From Candidatus Cloacimonadota bacterium (lineage in GTDB: Bacteria; Cloacimonadota; Cloacimonadia; Cloacimonadales; TCS61), in NCBI GenBank assembly GCA_030668345.1, contig DAOUUD010000039.1, forward strand, positions 1-11,182: a stretch of DNA of 11,182 bases, read 5' to 3'. Both the position numbers and the translations under genes were made by a program. The notes under the pieces were generated by a model that ran no database searches, was not told where the DNA came from, and worked only from the letters and a program-made list of their open reading frames with translations. Each line of letters starts with the position of its first letter. The first letter of the stretch is position 1. Shown piece by piece: positions 1 through 7,103 of the stretch.

Positions 1-85
1 AGTAGTTAGTGCCCAACCTTACCCTGTGTGGGGGGAAGGAAAGGGCGGGCGTCCACCCGAAGGTAGGGGGGGGTGTTTGCCTTAG
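1..85. other. GC- and G-run-rich segment with a hairpin at the left edge
   Basis: This stretch is far richer in G+C than the AT-rich rest of the window. It has G runs at 30-35, 43-45, 47-49 and 66-73, enough in principle for a G-quadruplex on the + strand, though the last loop is long. CCACC (53-57), loop CGAA, GGTAG (62-66) form a short stem; read on the - strand it is CTACC-TTCG-GGTGG, a UUCG tetraloop stem with one G-U pair. None of the three forward frames encodes anything like the SelA sequence expected before residue 30 of the following reading frame. It may be an inserted GC-rich intergenic repeat, or a contig-edge artefact. No function can be assigned. Confidence 0.45.
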
Positions 86-458
86 AAAGCCTCTGCTTAC
101 AAAAATACCAATTTTCATGATGTTGAACAGGGACGATTCAGAAAGAACAAGACTGGCAAACCTCCTGAAAAAAGAACTGAATAAGTTTGATATAGAATGT
201 AAAATAATCGAAAGTCCTGCCCGGACGGGTGGGGGCACACTCCCTCAGCTTCAATTGAAAAGTAAAGCTGTAATGCTGGTTTCCGCTGATAAGAAATTTG
301 CAAAAAGGATCTTTTCCGGACTTCTGAAACTTGATCGTCCCATTCTGGGAATCTTACGTGAAGGCAATCTGCTGTTCGATGTGCAGAGCATTTTTGAAAA
401 AGATATTCCATTTATCGCAAAAGCAATAAATTCAATTATAAATCATAAAATCAAATAA
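9..458 (+). CDS. selA: SelA (L-seryl-tRNA(Sec) selenium transferase), C-terminal fragment
   Basis: SelA is a PLP enzyme that converts seryl-tRNA(Sec) to selenocysteinyl-tRNA(Sec) using selenophosphate. Residues from about 30 to 149 match its C-terminal small domain: an IPxxxML segment (IPIFMML), the Gly-rich motif GGGTLP, then a DRPILGILREGNLLFDVQSI segment corresponding to the family's conserved 'DPPVIGRxxDGxLLLDxRTV' region. A complete SelA is about 460 residues; the PLP-lysine domain is absent. The frame has a TAG stop at 3-5, and the first roughly 27 codons (GTG at 9 onward) translate the GC-rich segment and do not look like SelA, so the nominal GTG start is only the end of the open frame. 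Either the gene has been broken by the GC-rich segment or the true upstream part is lost at the window or contig edge. Family identity of the fragment is fairly firm; its ability to function alone is doubtful. Its stop is 38 bases before the next gene. Confidence 0.75.
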   Translation: MPNLTLCGGKERAGVHPKVGGGVCLRKPLLTKIPIFMMLNRDDSERTRLANLLKKELNKFDIECKIIESPARTGGGTLPQLQLKSKAVMLVSADKKFAKRIFSGLLKLDRPILGILREGNLLFDVQSIFEKDIPFIAKAINSIINHKIK

Positions 459-496
459 TTGCTGATTTATAATAATTTTAAATAAAAGGAGTCATT

Positions 497-901
497 ATGA
501 AAGAGAAGTTAATTTGTTTTATTGTGTTAATGTTCTTGAGTTTTAATTTATTCTGTGTTTCAAGCAGGAAACTATTGAAACAGGAATTAGCAAGAAAAGA
601 GTATCAGGTAAAGGTGTTAAAGAAAAGTTGCGAAAGACAGAAACTGGAATCTATTCTCACGAAAAAAGCTGACGTGCTCTATGCTGAATATCAAGAACTT
701 AAAGAAAGGAATAAGGAAAAAAGGCTGCATATAAACATCGATAAAGCTTTCATCCTTTATAGGTTAGCCCTCAGTTTGTACGATCTGGAAAGAAGTCAGG
801 AACAGCATGACAGGCAGGTTGAATCTCTTAAGATAACAAGGAAACAGCTTGAATATCTCAAAGAAGATTTTAAAGAATTGAAATTGGAGCTTCAAAAATG
901 A
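497..901 (+). CDS. Exported coiled-coil protein of unknown function
   Basis: I do not recognise this 134-residue protein as a named family. Residues 1-20 form a signal peptide: Lys-rich start, hydrophobic core, then FNLFC with a Cys at 20. The positions before the Cys (Leu-Phe) do not fit the usual lipobox, so lipid attachment is uncertain. The remainder is highly charged, rich in Lys, Glu, Leu and Gln, and almost certainly helical or coiled coil; it contains a stretch around 76-95 (DKAFILYRLALSLYDLERS) resembling the DUF4398-type helical repeats often found beside OmpA-family genes. The start is supported by AAAGGAG (485-491), five bases upstream. Its TGA stop overlaps the ATG of the next gene (ATGA at 898-901), so the two are probably translationally coupled and work together in the envelope. 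Confidence 0.7.
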   Translation: MKEKLICFIVLMFLSFNLFCVSSRKLLKQELARKEYQVKVLKKSCERQKLESILTKKADVLYAEYQELKERNKEKRLHINIDKAFILYRLALSLYDLERSQEQHDRQVESLKITRKQLEYLKEDFKELKLELQK

Positions 902-1761
902 AAAAGAATATATACAAACTAGTATTTTTATTAATATTTCTAACCTTTAATGTGTATTGTTGGTCAGAAGAATTCACAATGGAAAAACTTGATGAGTTTA
1001 AAGCAGAACTCACAAAAACTTACCAGGAATATCTGGAAGCTGGAATTGCCCGTGAAGTTGATCTCTATCCGATAGTACTCGCAAGGATTGAAATGGCGAT
1101 CGAACTTTATTCCGATAACCTTTATAGCCAGGAAGCTGAAGAAGAATTTGAAATGCTCCAGCTATTAACAGAAGCTGCGAAGATTCAAATGGTAGCAGCA
1201 AAAAATTATGCGGTAAACCTGGAAGTGCAGAAAGAAGGTGAAGAAATCCTTCGAGAAATAAATGAGATGAGAGAAGAAATAAACAAGATTAAGCAGAGAT
1301 TGGCAAACGAAAAAGCGATCCGTATTCAAAAAGAGCTTGCAGAAAAAAAAGCAGAAGCTGAACGTAGATTCTACAAACTTCAGAATGAACTTATAAATGT
1401 GAAAAGAGATGCTCGCGGAACTATTATATCCATGTCTGATATCCTTTTTGATATCGGTAAAGCCACCCTTCCCTGTGAGCTAAAAATCAGTCTGGCAAAA
1501 GTAGCAGGTATACTGCTTGTGTATCGAGATTCTCGAATAATTATTGAAGGTCATACAGATAATACAGGTTCTGCTGAATTCAACCAAATATTATCGGAAG
1601 ATAGAGCATATAATGTTAAGGAATTCCTTATAGAACTTGGAGTTGATGAACATAGACTTAGTTCTACCGGGTATGGTTTCAGAAGACCAATTAGAGCTAA
1701 TTTTACCAAAGAAGGAAGAAAACAAAATCGACGCGTAGATATAATCGTTTCGGATTTATAA
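898..1761 (+). CDS. OmpA-family peptidoglycan-binding protein with N-terminal coiled coil
   Basis: This 287-residue exported protein probably tethers the outer membrane or periplasmic structures to peptidoglycan. Residues 1-21 are a signal peptide ending in FNVYC, very like the FNLFC end of the preceding protein. Residues about 25-175 are helical and charged, with a coiled coil near 110-170. From about 178 there is an OmpA-like C-terminal domain: the DILFDIGKATL strand, GHTDNTGS with Asp221, LSEDRA with Arg236, then STGYGFRRPI and NRRVDI near the end. Asp221 and Arg236 are spaced exactly as the two diaminopimelate-binding residues of characterised OmpA domains (Asp271 and Arg286 in the Acinetobacter protein). 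There is no beta-barrel. It lies in an operon with the preceding small coiled-coil gene (4-base overlap) and 30 bases before a sensor kinase, which hints at envelope-linked sensing, but no direct link is shown. Confidence 0.88.
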   Translation: MKKNIYKLVFLLIFLTFNVYCWSEEFTMEKLDEFKAELTKTYQEYLEAGIAREVDLYPIVLARIEMAIELYSDNLYSQEAEEEFEMLQLLTEAAKIQMVAAKNYAVNLEVQKEGEEILREINEMREEINKIKQRLANEKAIRIQKELAEKKAEAERRFYKLQNELINVKRDARGTIISMSDILFDIGKATLPCELKISLAKVAGILLVYRDSRIIIEGHTDNTGSAEFNQILSEDRAYNVKEFLIELGVDEHRLSSTGYGFRRPIRANFTKEGRKQNRRVDIIVSDL

Positions 1762-1767
1762 GTATTC

Positions 1768-1789
1768 TAATTATTTTGGAGAATAATTA
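1768..1789 (+). promoter_or_regulatory. AT-only inverted repeat presenting the Shine-Dalgarno of the sensor kinase gene
   Basis: TAATTATT (1768-1775) and AATAATTA (1782-1789) are perfect 8-base inverted arms around a 6-base loop TTGGAG. The loop contains the GGAG ribosome-binding site of the kinase gene, whose ATG is at 1792. In RNA this would expose the Shine-Dalgarno in a loop or, on melting, free it fully. The stem is all A-U and therefore weak, so the arrangement could be chance in AT-rich DNA. Confidence 0.35.
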
Positions 1790-1791
1790 TA

Positions 1792-3714
1792 ATGAAACTA
1801 ACAATTAGATTAAAGATGATCATTTTCTTCCTGCTGGTAATAGTATTTACAGGTTTAACAGCTACGCTTGTTGGAGTGCATCTGATCGGTGACAGGATTG
1901 TGAAACAAGCCCAGAAAAAAGTGAAATTAGACCTTAATACAGCAAGGGAAATTTATAATGAAAAAACCAGGGAAGTCGAAACTTCCATACGCCTGACAGC
2001 TTTGAGATTTTTTATTAAAAATGCCTTCATGAAACAGGATATCCAATCTTTAGAAAAAGAACTTAAGAAAATCAGCGAAGTAGAATCTTTGGATTTTCTT
2101 ACTCTCACAGATAAGAATGGAACAGTTCTTCTGCGAGCAAATAATCCTGAATTCTTTGGTGATAGTCTGGCAGATGATGAAATTGTGGAGAAAGTAATAG
2201 ATGAAGAAAAAACAGTAGCAGCAACCCAGATATTTTCTGAAAATGAATTATCCCTTGAAAACGAGGAACTTCCTGAGCAAGCTCGAATTGAATTAATTAA
2301 AACACCTAAAGCAAGAAAAAGACTGGAGCAGGAGGAAACTTCCGGAATGATCATAAAGGCGGCAGCTCCCATTTTTGATTACGAAGGTAATTTAATCGGA
2401 GTACTATATGGTGGAGTTTTACTGAATAGAAATTTTGAAATCGTTGATAAAATTAAAGATATTGTGTATCGAAGAGAAACTTACAAAGGGAAAGATATTG
2501 GTACAGCAACCATTTTTCAGGATGATCTTCGCATCTCAACCAATGTTGAAACAATTGATGGGGAAAGAGCAATTGGAACGCGGGTTTCGGAAGAAGTTTA
2601 CAATCAGGTACTGATCAAAGGAAATCCCTGGATTCATAGAGCTTTCGTTGTTAACAATTGGTACATTACTGCTTATGAACCAATAAAAAACATTAATGAT
2701 GAGATTATTGGTATTTTGTATGTGGGAATTCTGGAAGAAGAATTTACAGATATGAAACGAGATACCTTGTTGACTTTTCTGTTGATTACATTTGCCGGTG
2801 TTATAGTATCTTTTTCAATTTCCTATTTTCTTGGGAATAGTATAATCAAACCGATAAAGCGTCTTGTTACTGCATCGCATAATCTGGCATCAGGAGATTT
2901 AAGCCATCGAGTTGAATGTAAATCCAAAGATGAATTTGCTGAATTGGGCAGTACATTTAATCTTATGGCAGATTCCATCAGGGAAAGAGACCAGAAATTA
3001 CTGGAATATACACAACAGAAAATCATGGAATCAGAAAGACTGGCAATAGTTGGCCAATTGGCTGCAGGTGTGGCTCATGAAATTAATAATCCGCTCGGCA
3101 GCATTTTAATTTATAGCAGCCTGATCTTAGAGGATTTGCCTGAAGGCTCTCCTGAAAAAGAGAATCTGCAAAAAATTGTGGAGCAAACAACCAGGTGCAA
3201 GAAAATCGTAAGAGGACTACTCGATTTCTCCCGTCAAACAGAACCGGAGATGAAGCAGGATAATATTCATCATGTTATCGAGGATATGCTTTCGCTCGTA
3301 AAAAATCAAACTTTATTTCTGAATGTTAAGATTTCTAAAAAGTATGATCTGACAATTCCCAATATCATGTTCGATAAAGCTAAGATTCAACAGGTATTTG
3401 TTAATATCCTGCTTAATGCAGTGGAATCAATGGAAGGTAAGGGAGAATTAACCATTGAAACCTGCTATTCTACTGATAAAAAATTTATAAATGTGAATTT
3501 TACAGATACCGGTTACGGCATTAAAAAAGAAAATATTAAGAAAATTTTTGATCCTTTTTTCTCGGCAAGCCACAAACCTCACAGCACAGGTCTGGGACTA
3601 TCAATAAGTTATGGAATCATCAAAAAACACAAGGGGAATATCAGTGTTGTGAGTGAAGTTGGAAAAGGTTCCACTTTTGTTATCAGTTTACCTATAGAGG
3701 AGCAAAATGGATAG
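1792..3714 (+). CDS. Membrane sensor histidine kinase (Cache, HAMP, HisKA, HATPase)
   Basis: This 640-residue sensor kinase should sense an extracytoplasmic small molecule and phosphorylate a partner response regulator. Two membrane segments (about 9-31 and 325-347) flank a periplasmic domain of roughly 290 residues. The half before the second membrane segment, with GTRVSEEVYNQVL, WYITAYEPI and IIGILYVGI, is typical of the Cache_3-Cache_2 type of ligand-binding domain. A HAMP domain follows (about 348-400), then HisKA with the phosphoacceptor His429 in GVAHEINNPL, and an NtrB-like HATPase domain with N-box Asn542 (LLNAVESM), DTGYGI from Asp572, FDPFF and STGLGL. All catalytic boxes are intact. 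The 3' end overlaps the sigma54 activator gene by 8 bases, so the two almost certainly form a cognate pair. The ligand cannot be told from sequence; Cache domains of this kind often bind carboxylates or similar metabolites, which would fit the downstream malate and acetate genes, but this is inference. Confidence 0.92.
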   Translation: MKLTIRLKMIIFFLLVIVFTGLTATLVGVHLIGDRIVKQAQKKVKLDLNTAREIYNEKTREVETSIRLTALRFFIKNAFMKQDIQSLEKELKKISEVESLDFLTLTDKNGTVLLRANNPEFFGDSLADDEIVEKVIDEEKTVAATQIFSENELSLENEELPEQARIELIKTPKARKRLEQEETSGMIIKAAAPIFDYEGNLIGVLYGGVLLNRNFEIVDKIKDIVYRRETYKGKDIGTATIFQDDLRISTNVETIDGERAIGTRVSEEVYNQVLIKGNPWIHRAFVVNNWYITAYEPIKNINDEIIGILYVGILEEEFTDMKRDTLLTFLLITFAGVIVSFSISYFLGNSIIKPIKRLVTASHNLASGDLSHRVECKSKDEFAELGSTFNLMADSIRERDQKLLEYTQQKIMESERLAIVGQLAAGVAHEINNPLGSILIYSSLILEDLPEGSPEKENLQKIVEQTTRCKKIVRGLLDFSRQTEPEMKQDNIHHVIEDMLSLVKNQTLFLNVKISKKYDLTIPNIMFDKAKIQQVFVNILLNAVESMEGKGELTIETCYSTDKKFINVNFTDTGYGIKKENIKKIFDPFFSASHKPHSTGLGLSISYGIIKKHKGNISVVSEVGKGSTFVISLPIEEQNG

Positions 3715-5050
3715 ACTAACCAATGTATTAGTTATTGACGATGATAAACATATACGTGATGCATGCCGTCAAATCCTTGTCAAAGACCATTATGACGTGA
3801 CTGAAGCTGAAGATGGGCTTCAAGGTCTGGAGTTTCTGAAAAATAAGGTTTATGATATTGTTATCCTTGATTTGAAAATGCCGGGTATTAGCGGTATGAG
3901 TGTCTTGAAAAAGATAAAAGAGAATTATTCTGATACAGTTGTAATTGTTATTACCGGATATGCTACAGTTGAATCGGCAGTGGAAGCTATGAAAATTGGT
4001 GCTAATGATTTTCTTCCCAAACCTTTTACACCAGATGCATTAAGAGTAATTATAAAACGTGTGGTTGAAAAAAGAACACTTTTAATAGAGAATATCTATC
4101 TTCGCGATCAGTTAGATTCATATATTGGAATGGATGAGTTCATCGGTGAAAGCAAACCAATGATAAAAATAAAAGAATTGATAAGAAGAGTAGGTCCATC
4201 TGATAGTACAGTTTTAATTTCAGGTGAAAGTGGAACAGGAAAAGAACTGGTTGCCAGAGCAATTCATCGAAACAGTTCACGAAAAAATAAACCTTTTGTA
4301 ACTATAGATTGCGGAAGCCTGGTGGAAACCCTTTTTGAGAGTGAACTTTTTGGACACGTTAAGGGTTCATTCACAGGAGCAATTGCTTCCAAACATGGCA
4401 AATTTGAGTTGGCGAATACTGGAACTCTATTTTTTGACGAAATTGGGAATATCGGTACGAATATTCAAGGGAAACTTCTGCGAGCAATTCAGGAAAGTGA
4501 AATTACGAAAGTTGGAGGTAACCAGACAGTAAAAATTGATGTTCGAATTATTTCAGCAACAAATATAGATCTTGTCGAAGGCATTAAAGAAGATACATTC
4601 CGTGAAGACCTTTTTTACAGGTTAGCTGTGATACCCATAAATTTACCTTCGCTTCGGGTTCGAAAAGATGATATCCCTTCTCTGGTAAATTATTTTTTAA
4701 ATAAATATAACCAAAAAAGAGGGAAAAAAATAAAATCAATTTCCCCAAAGGCTATGCAAGCTCTTATTGATTATGATTGGCCCGGAAATGTAAGGGAATT
4801 GCAAAATACCATCGAACGTTCAGTTGTACTTACTAAAAGTGATATTATAGAGCCAACAGATATTTTTCATTTTTCATTTGTTAGTTTAAAAAACTATTCT
4901 ACTACTTTAGTTTCTGCTGAAAGAGAACACATAATAAAAATTTTAAGAGAATGTAATTGGAATAAAAGTAAAGCAGCAAATTTGCTCAAAATTGACCGTA
5001 AAACGTTACGTCAGAAGATTGATAAATATAAATTAGAATCTGGAGATTAA
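3707..5050 (+). CDS. NtrC-family sigma54-dependent response regulator
   Basis: This 447-residue transcription activator should, when phosphorylated, hydrolyse ATP and open sigma54 promoters. Its REC domain (about 5-120) has the acidic triplet Asp11-13, phosphoacceptor Asp55 (VILDLKMPG), the Thr of VITGYA and the Lys of LPKPF. The AAA+ domain (about 137-370) has Walker A GESGTGKE at 173-180, the sigma54-contact loop at 220-225 reading GSFTGA instead of the usual GAFTGA, Walker B FFDEIG with Asp244-Glu245, and YDWPGNVREL near its end. A Fis-type helix-turn-helix (about 411-443, NWNKSKAANLLKIDRKTLRQ) binds DNA. The start has GAGGAG at 3697-3702, inside the end of the kinase gene. A candidate sigma54 promoter lies 137 bases after its stop, suggesting it activates the next block of genes. 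Confidence 0.94.
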   Translation: MDRLTNVLVIDDDKHIRDACRQILVKDHYDVTEAEDGLQGLEFLKNKVYDIVILDLKMPGISGMSVLKKIKENYSDTVVIVITGYATVESAVEAMKIGANDFLPKPFTPDALRVIIKRVVEKRTLLIENIYLRDQLDSYIGMDEFIGESKPMIKIKELIRRVGPSDSTVLISGESGTGKELVARAIHRNSSRKNKPFVTIDCGSLVETLFESELFGHVKGSFTGAIASKHGKFELANTGTLFFDEIGNIGTNIQGKLLRAIQESEITKVGGNQTVKIDVRIISATNIDLVEGIKEDTFREDLFYRLAVIPINLPSLRVRKDDIPSLVNYFLNKYNQKRGKKIKSISPKAMQALIDYDWPGNVRELQNTIERSVVLTKSDIIEPTDIFHFSFVSLKNYSTTLVSAEREHIIKILRECNWNKSKAANLLKIDRKTLRQKIDKYKLESGD

Positions 5051-5061
5051 TTCCCCAGCAT

Positions 5062-5078
5062 TGAGGATAAAGTCCTCA
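5062..5078. repeat. Perfect inverted repeat, candidate activator-binding site
   Basis: TGAGGA (5062-5067) and TCCTCA (5073-5078) are perfect 6-base inverted arms with a 5-base spacer, 12 bases after the activator's stop. The centre lies about 143 bases upstream of the start site predicted from the sigma54 promoter at 5187, a normal distance for an NtrC-type enhancer site. It could instead be a weak transcription terminator, but no U-rich run follows. Confidence 0.4.
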
Positions 5079-5080
5079 GA

Positions 5081-5132
5081 AGTTTGTAAAAATTAAGTAT
5101 TTACTTCTCCTGTATATTTATATGAACAAACT
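5081..5132. repeat. Long-range inverted repeat enclosing an AT-rich palindrome
   Basis: AGTTTGT (5081-5087) and ACAAACT (5126-5132) are perfect 7-base inverted arms. Between them lies AAGTA-TT-TACTT (5095-5106), a second perfect inverted repeat with 5-base arms. They may be further operator half-sites of the control region or part of a folded leader. In DNA this AT-rich, short arms of this size can arise by chance. Confidence 0.3.
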
Positions 5133-5186
5133 GTAATTTATTATATTTTAGAAACTTAGGAGACTTCTATTTTATCTCTGGTTTTG

Positions 5187-5202
5187 TGGTATAGATCTTG
5201 CC
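5187..5202 (+). promoter_or_regulatory. Candidate sigma54 (-24/-12) promoter
   Basis: TGGTATAGATCTTGCC matches the sigma54 consensus TGGCAC-N5-TTGCA at the invariant positions: GG at 5188-5189 and GC at 5200-5201, with exactly the required 10 bases between them, plus the TT before GC. The predicted transcription start is near 5213, only about 3 bases before the ATG at 5216, giving an almost leaderless mRNA. The site lies directly downstream of a gene for a sigma54 activator and upstream of the REC-kinase/acyl-phosphate block, so context supports it. I see no convincing sigma70 promoter in the same gap. Confidence 0.6.
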
Positions 5203-5215
5203 ATATCGTTATAGC

Positions 5216-6328
5216 ATGAAAACAGAAAATGATAAGATTTTAATAATTGATGATGAGCAATATATTTGCGATTCCTGTCGTCAGGTTTTTGTTAAAGATG
5301 GTTATCAGGTTGATATAGCTAATGATGGTATTTCAGGATTAAAGAAAATCAAAGAATTAAAACCACACCTTGTTTTTGTGGATCTCAAAATGCCCGGAAT
5401 GAGCGGCATGGAAGTTCTGGAAGAGATAAAAAAGATCGATCCGACAATTGTCTCAGTAGTCATAACCGGATATGCCACGATAGAATCAGCAGTGGAAGCT
5501 ATAAAAAGGGAAGCATACGATTTCTTACCTAAACCATTCAATCCTGATGAACTCCGATTAGTTACCGGCAGAGCTTTAAAAAGAAGGAAGCTAATTCTCG
5601 AAACAAATAGAATACGTGAAGAAAAAGATAGAATGAAAGAAAATTTCATCAGTATGGTCTCACATCAGCTTAGAACTCCGCTGGTTGCTGTTCAACAATA
5701 TTTTGAAGTAATTCTCGGTGGTATGGTAGGTGCTGTTTCTGAAGAACAAAAAAATATGCTGAATCGCTCAAAAATCCGTATTGATGAATTGATAAAACTT
5801 ATTAAAGAATGGCTCGACTTTGCCAAAATCGATGCAAATAAGCTGGTGTCTGAATTAAAGCCAACAGATTTAATTCCAATCCTATCCAGAATCCCGGATA
5901 CTTTGCAATCATTAGCTAAACAAAATAATGTAAATGTAAAAATGGATATTCCGAAAAACCTGGCATTTATATCCGGCAATGTAAATACTCTGGAGCAGGT
6001 ATTTCTTAATTTAGTGGAAAATGGTATCAGGTATAATATAGATGGTGGGAACGTAACCATCTCAGCACAAATGGAAAACGGGTATGTGAAGATTGATATT
6101 TCCGATACCGGAATTGGAATTTCTCAGCATGAATTGCCATTTATATTTGATCAATTCTATCAGGTAAATCCACATAATAGAACAGATGGGACTGGTTTAG
6201 GTTTGTCCATTGTAAAAAGGATTATTGATGCCCATTACGGAGAAATCAAAGTAACAAGCGAACCCGGTAGAGGAACGGTTTTTTCAATTCTTCTGCCAGA
6301 AATAAAGGAGGAAAAAAATGAAAGGTAA
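5216..6328 (+). CDS. Soluble response-regulator/histidine kinase hybrid (REC-HisKA-HATPase)
   Basis: This 370-residue cytoplasmic protein has an N-terminal receiver followed by a kinase core, with no membrane or PAS sensor, so its input is probably phosphorylation of the REC domain. REC (about 6-125) has Asp12-Asp13, phosphoacceptor Asp56 (VFVDLKMPG), VITGYA and LPKPF. HisKA carries His150 in MVSHQLRTPL; HATPase has Asn269 (NLVENGIRYN), DTGIGI from Asp297, FDQFY and GTGLGLSIV. The REC domain is strikingly close to that of the upstream NtrC-type protein (shared VKD-Y, DLKMPG, GYAT-ESAVEA and DFLPKPF-PD segments), so both may accept phosphate from the same kinase. The ATG at 5216 has no Shine-Dalgarno. 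A TTG at 5198 extends the frame by six codons but lies inside the candidate promoter, and a TAG at 5192 closes the frame, so 5216 is preferred. It overlaps the next gene by 11 bases. Confidence 0.9.
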   Translation: MKTENDKILIIDDEQYICDSCRQVFVKDGYQVDIANDGISGLKKIKELKPHLVFVDLKMPGMSGMEVLEEIKKIDPTIVSVVITGYATIESAVEAIKREAYDFLPKPFNPDELRLVTGRALKRRKLILETNRIREEKDRMKENFISMVSHQLRTPLVAVQQYFEVILGGMVGAVSEEQKNMLNRSKIRIDELIKLIKEWLDFAKIDANKLVSELKPTDLIPILSRIPDTLQSLAKQNNVNVKMDIPKNLAFISGNVNTLEQVFLNLVENGIRYNIDGGNVTISAQMENGYVKIDISDTGIGISQHELPFIFDQFYQVNPHNRTDGTGLGLSIVKRIIDAHYGEIKVTSEPGRGTVFSILLPEIKEEKNER

Positions 6329-7103
6329 GATCTTAATGATCGATGATGATGGAGATTTTCGTGAAGCCACATCCAAAATACTCAAATTCAGAGGATATGA
6401 TGTAGTAGCCGCAGCAAACGCAAGAGAAGCCAGGTTGATGTTGAAAAAGGAAAAACCCGATTTGATCATCCTGGATATAATGCTTCCGGATTATGACGGT
6501 TTTTCATTATGCACGGAAATTAAGGAAAACACTGATTTCTTTGAAATTCCCATCTTGATTCTAACATCCATAAGTGACAAGAAAGCTCAAAAGCAATATG
6601 CGGAAAAAATTGCACTTCATCATCAGGCAGATGAATTTGCAGATAAACCCATAGATCCCAAAGAATTGATCGCTCGGGTTCACGGTTTGATCACCCGCAG
6701 CAAAGCTATCAATTCGGAATTTTCCGACAAGCCTAAGATATTGTTCATAGATAGTGATCATGATTTTATGCGTTCCATGCGAAATGCTCTGGAAGGAAAA
6801 GATTATGAAGTTGAAACTACCGATACTGGAAAAGGCGGTATAATGATGGTTAAAACCATGTCTCCACAGTTGATAGTCATTGATCCGATTCTTCCGGATA
6901 TAGATGGGTTTTCTGTTTGCCGTGAACTGAAATCCGATAAAAAAACATTTAATATTCCCATTCTTATGGTTACTGCTTTCACTACTCAATTGAGTGAACC
7001 TGACTTTGCCAAAACCCTGGCTGCAAATCATAAAGTGGATGAATTCTTACAAAAACCCATAAAACCTGAACAGCTTCTGGAAAAAATACAAAAGTATGCT
7101 TAA
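6318..7103 (+). CDS. Tandem double-receiver protein (REC-REC)
   Basis: These 261 residues are two receiver domains in series with no output domain, so the protein probably acts as a phosphate relay or sink, or by protein contact. REC1 (about 3-125) is complete: Asp9-Asp11, phosphoacceptor Asp53 (IILDIMLPD), Thr83 and Lys110 (DKP). REC2 (about 139-258) keeps Asp189, the Thr of MVTAF and Lys246 (QKP), but its acidic motif is Asp-Ser-Asp, so one of the two usual Mg-binding acids is missing, and Asp189 is followed by Pro. AAGGAGG at 6304-6310 is a strong ribosome-binding site inside the end of the kinase gene. The next gene is a clear paralogue, overlapping by 8 bases, so the pair arose by tandem duplication. 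Likely partners are the REC-kinase upstream and the REC-malic enzyme downstream, inferred from position. Confidence 0.9.
   Translation: MKGKILMIDDDGDFREATSKILKFRGYDVVAAANAREARLMLKKEKPDLIILDIMLPDYDGFSLCTEIKENTDFFEIPILILTSISDKKAQKQYAEKIALHHQADEFADKPIDPKELIARVHGLITRSKAINSEFSDKPKILFIDSDHDFMRSMRNALEGKDYEVETTDTGKGGIMMVKTMSPQLIVIDPILPDIDGFSVCRELKSDKKTFNIPILMVTAFTTQLSEPDFAKTLAANHKVDEFLQKPIKPEQLLEKIQKYA

Noticed and set aside
217..240. GC-rich patch with CCCG-GA-CGGG inverted repeat
   Set aside because: It encodes the conserved Gly-rich GGGTLP motif of SelA, so the G+C content is explained by coding.
115..411. Open frame on the - strand opposite the selA fragment
   Set aside because: It has no family resemblance or ribosome site and lies opposite a recognisable SelA domain, so it is a shadow frame.
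468..473. TATAAT, a perfect -10 box before the gene at 497
   Set aside because: No acceptable -35 hexamer lies 16-18 bases upstream, and such AT strings are expected by chance here.
5062..5085. Rho-independent terminator after the activator gene
   Set aside because: The 6-base stem has only three G-C pairs and is not followed by a U run (GAAGTTTGT), so terminator function is unconvincing.
5198..5200. TTG start for the REC-kinase
   Set aside because: It has no ribosome-binding site, lies inside the candidate sigma54 promoter, and the six extra residues are not part of the REC domain.
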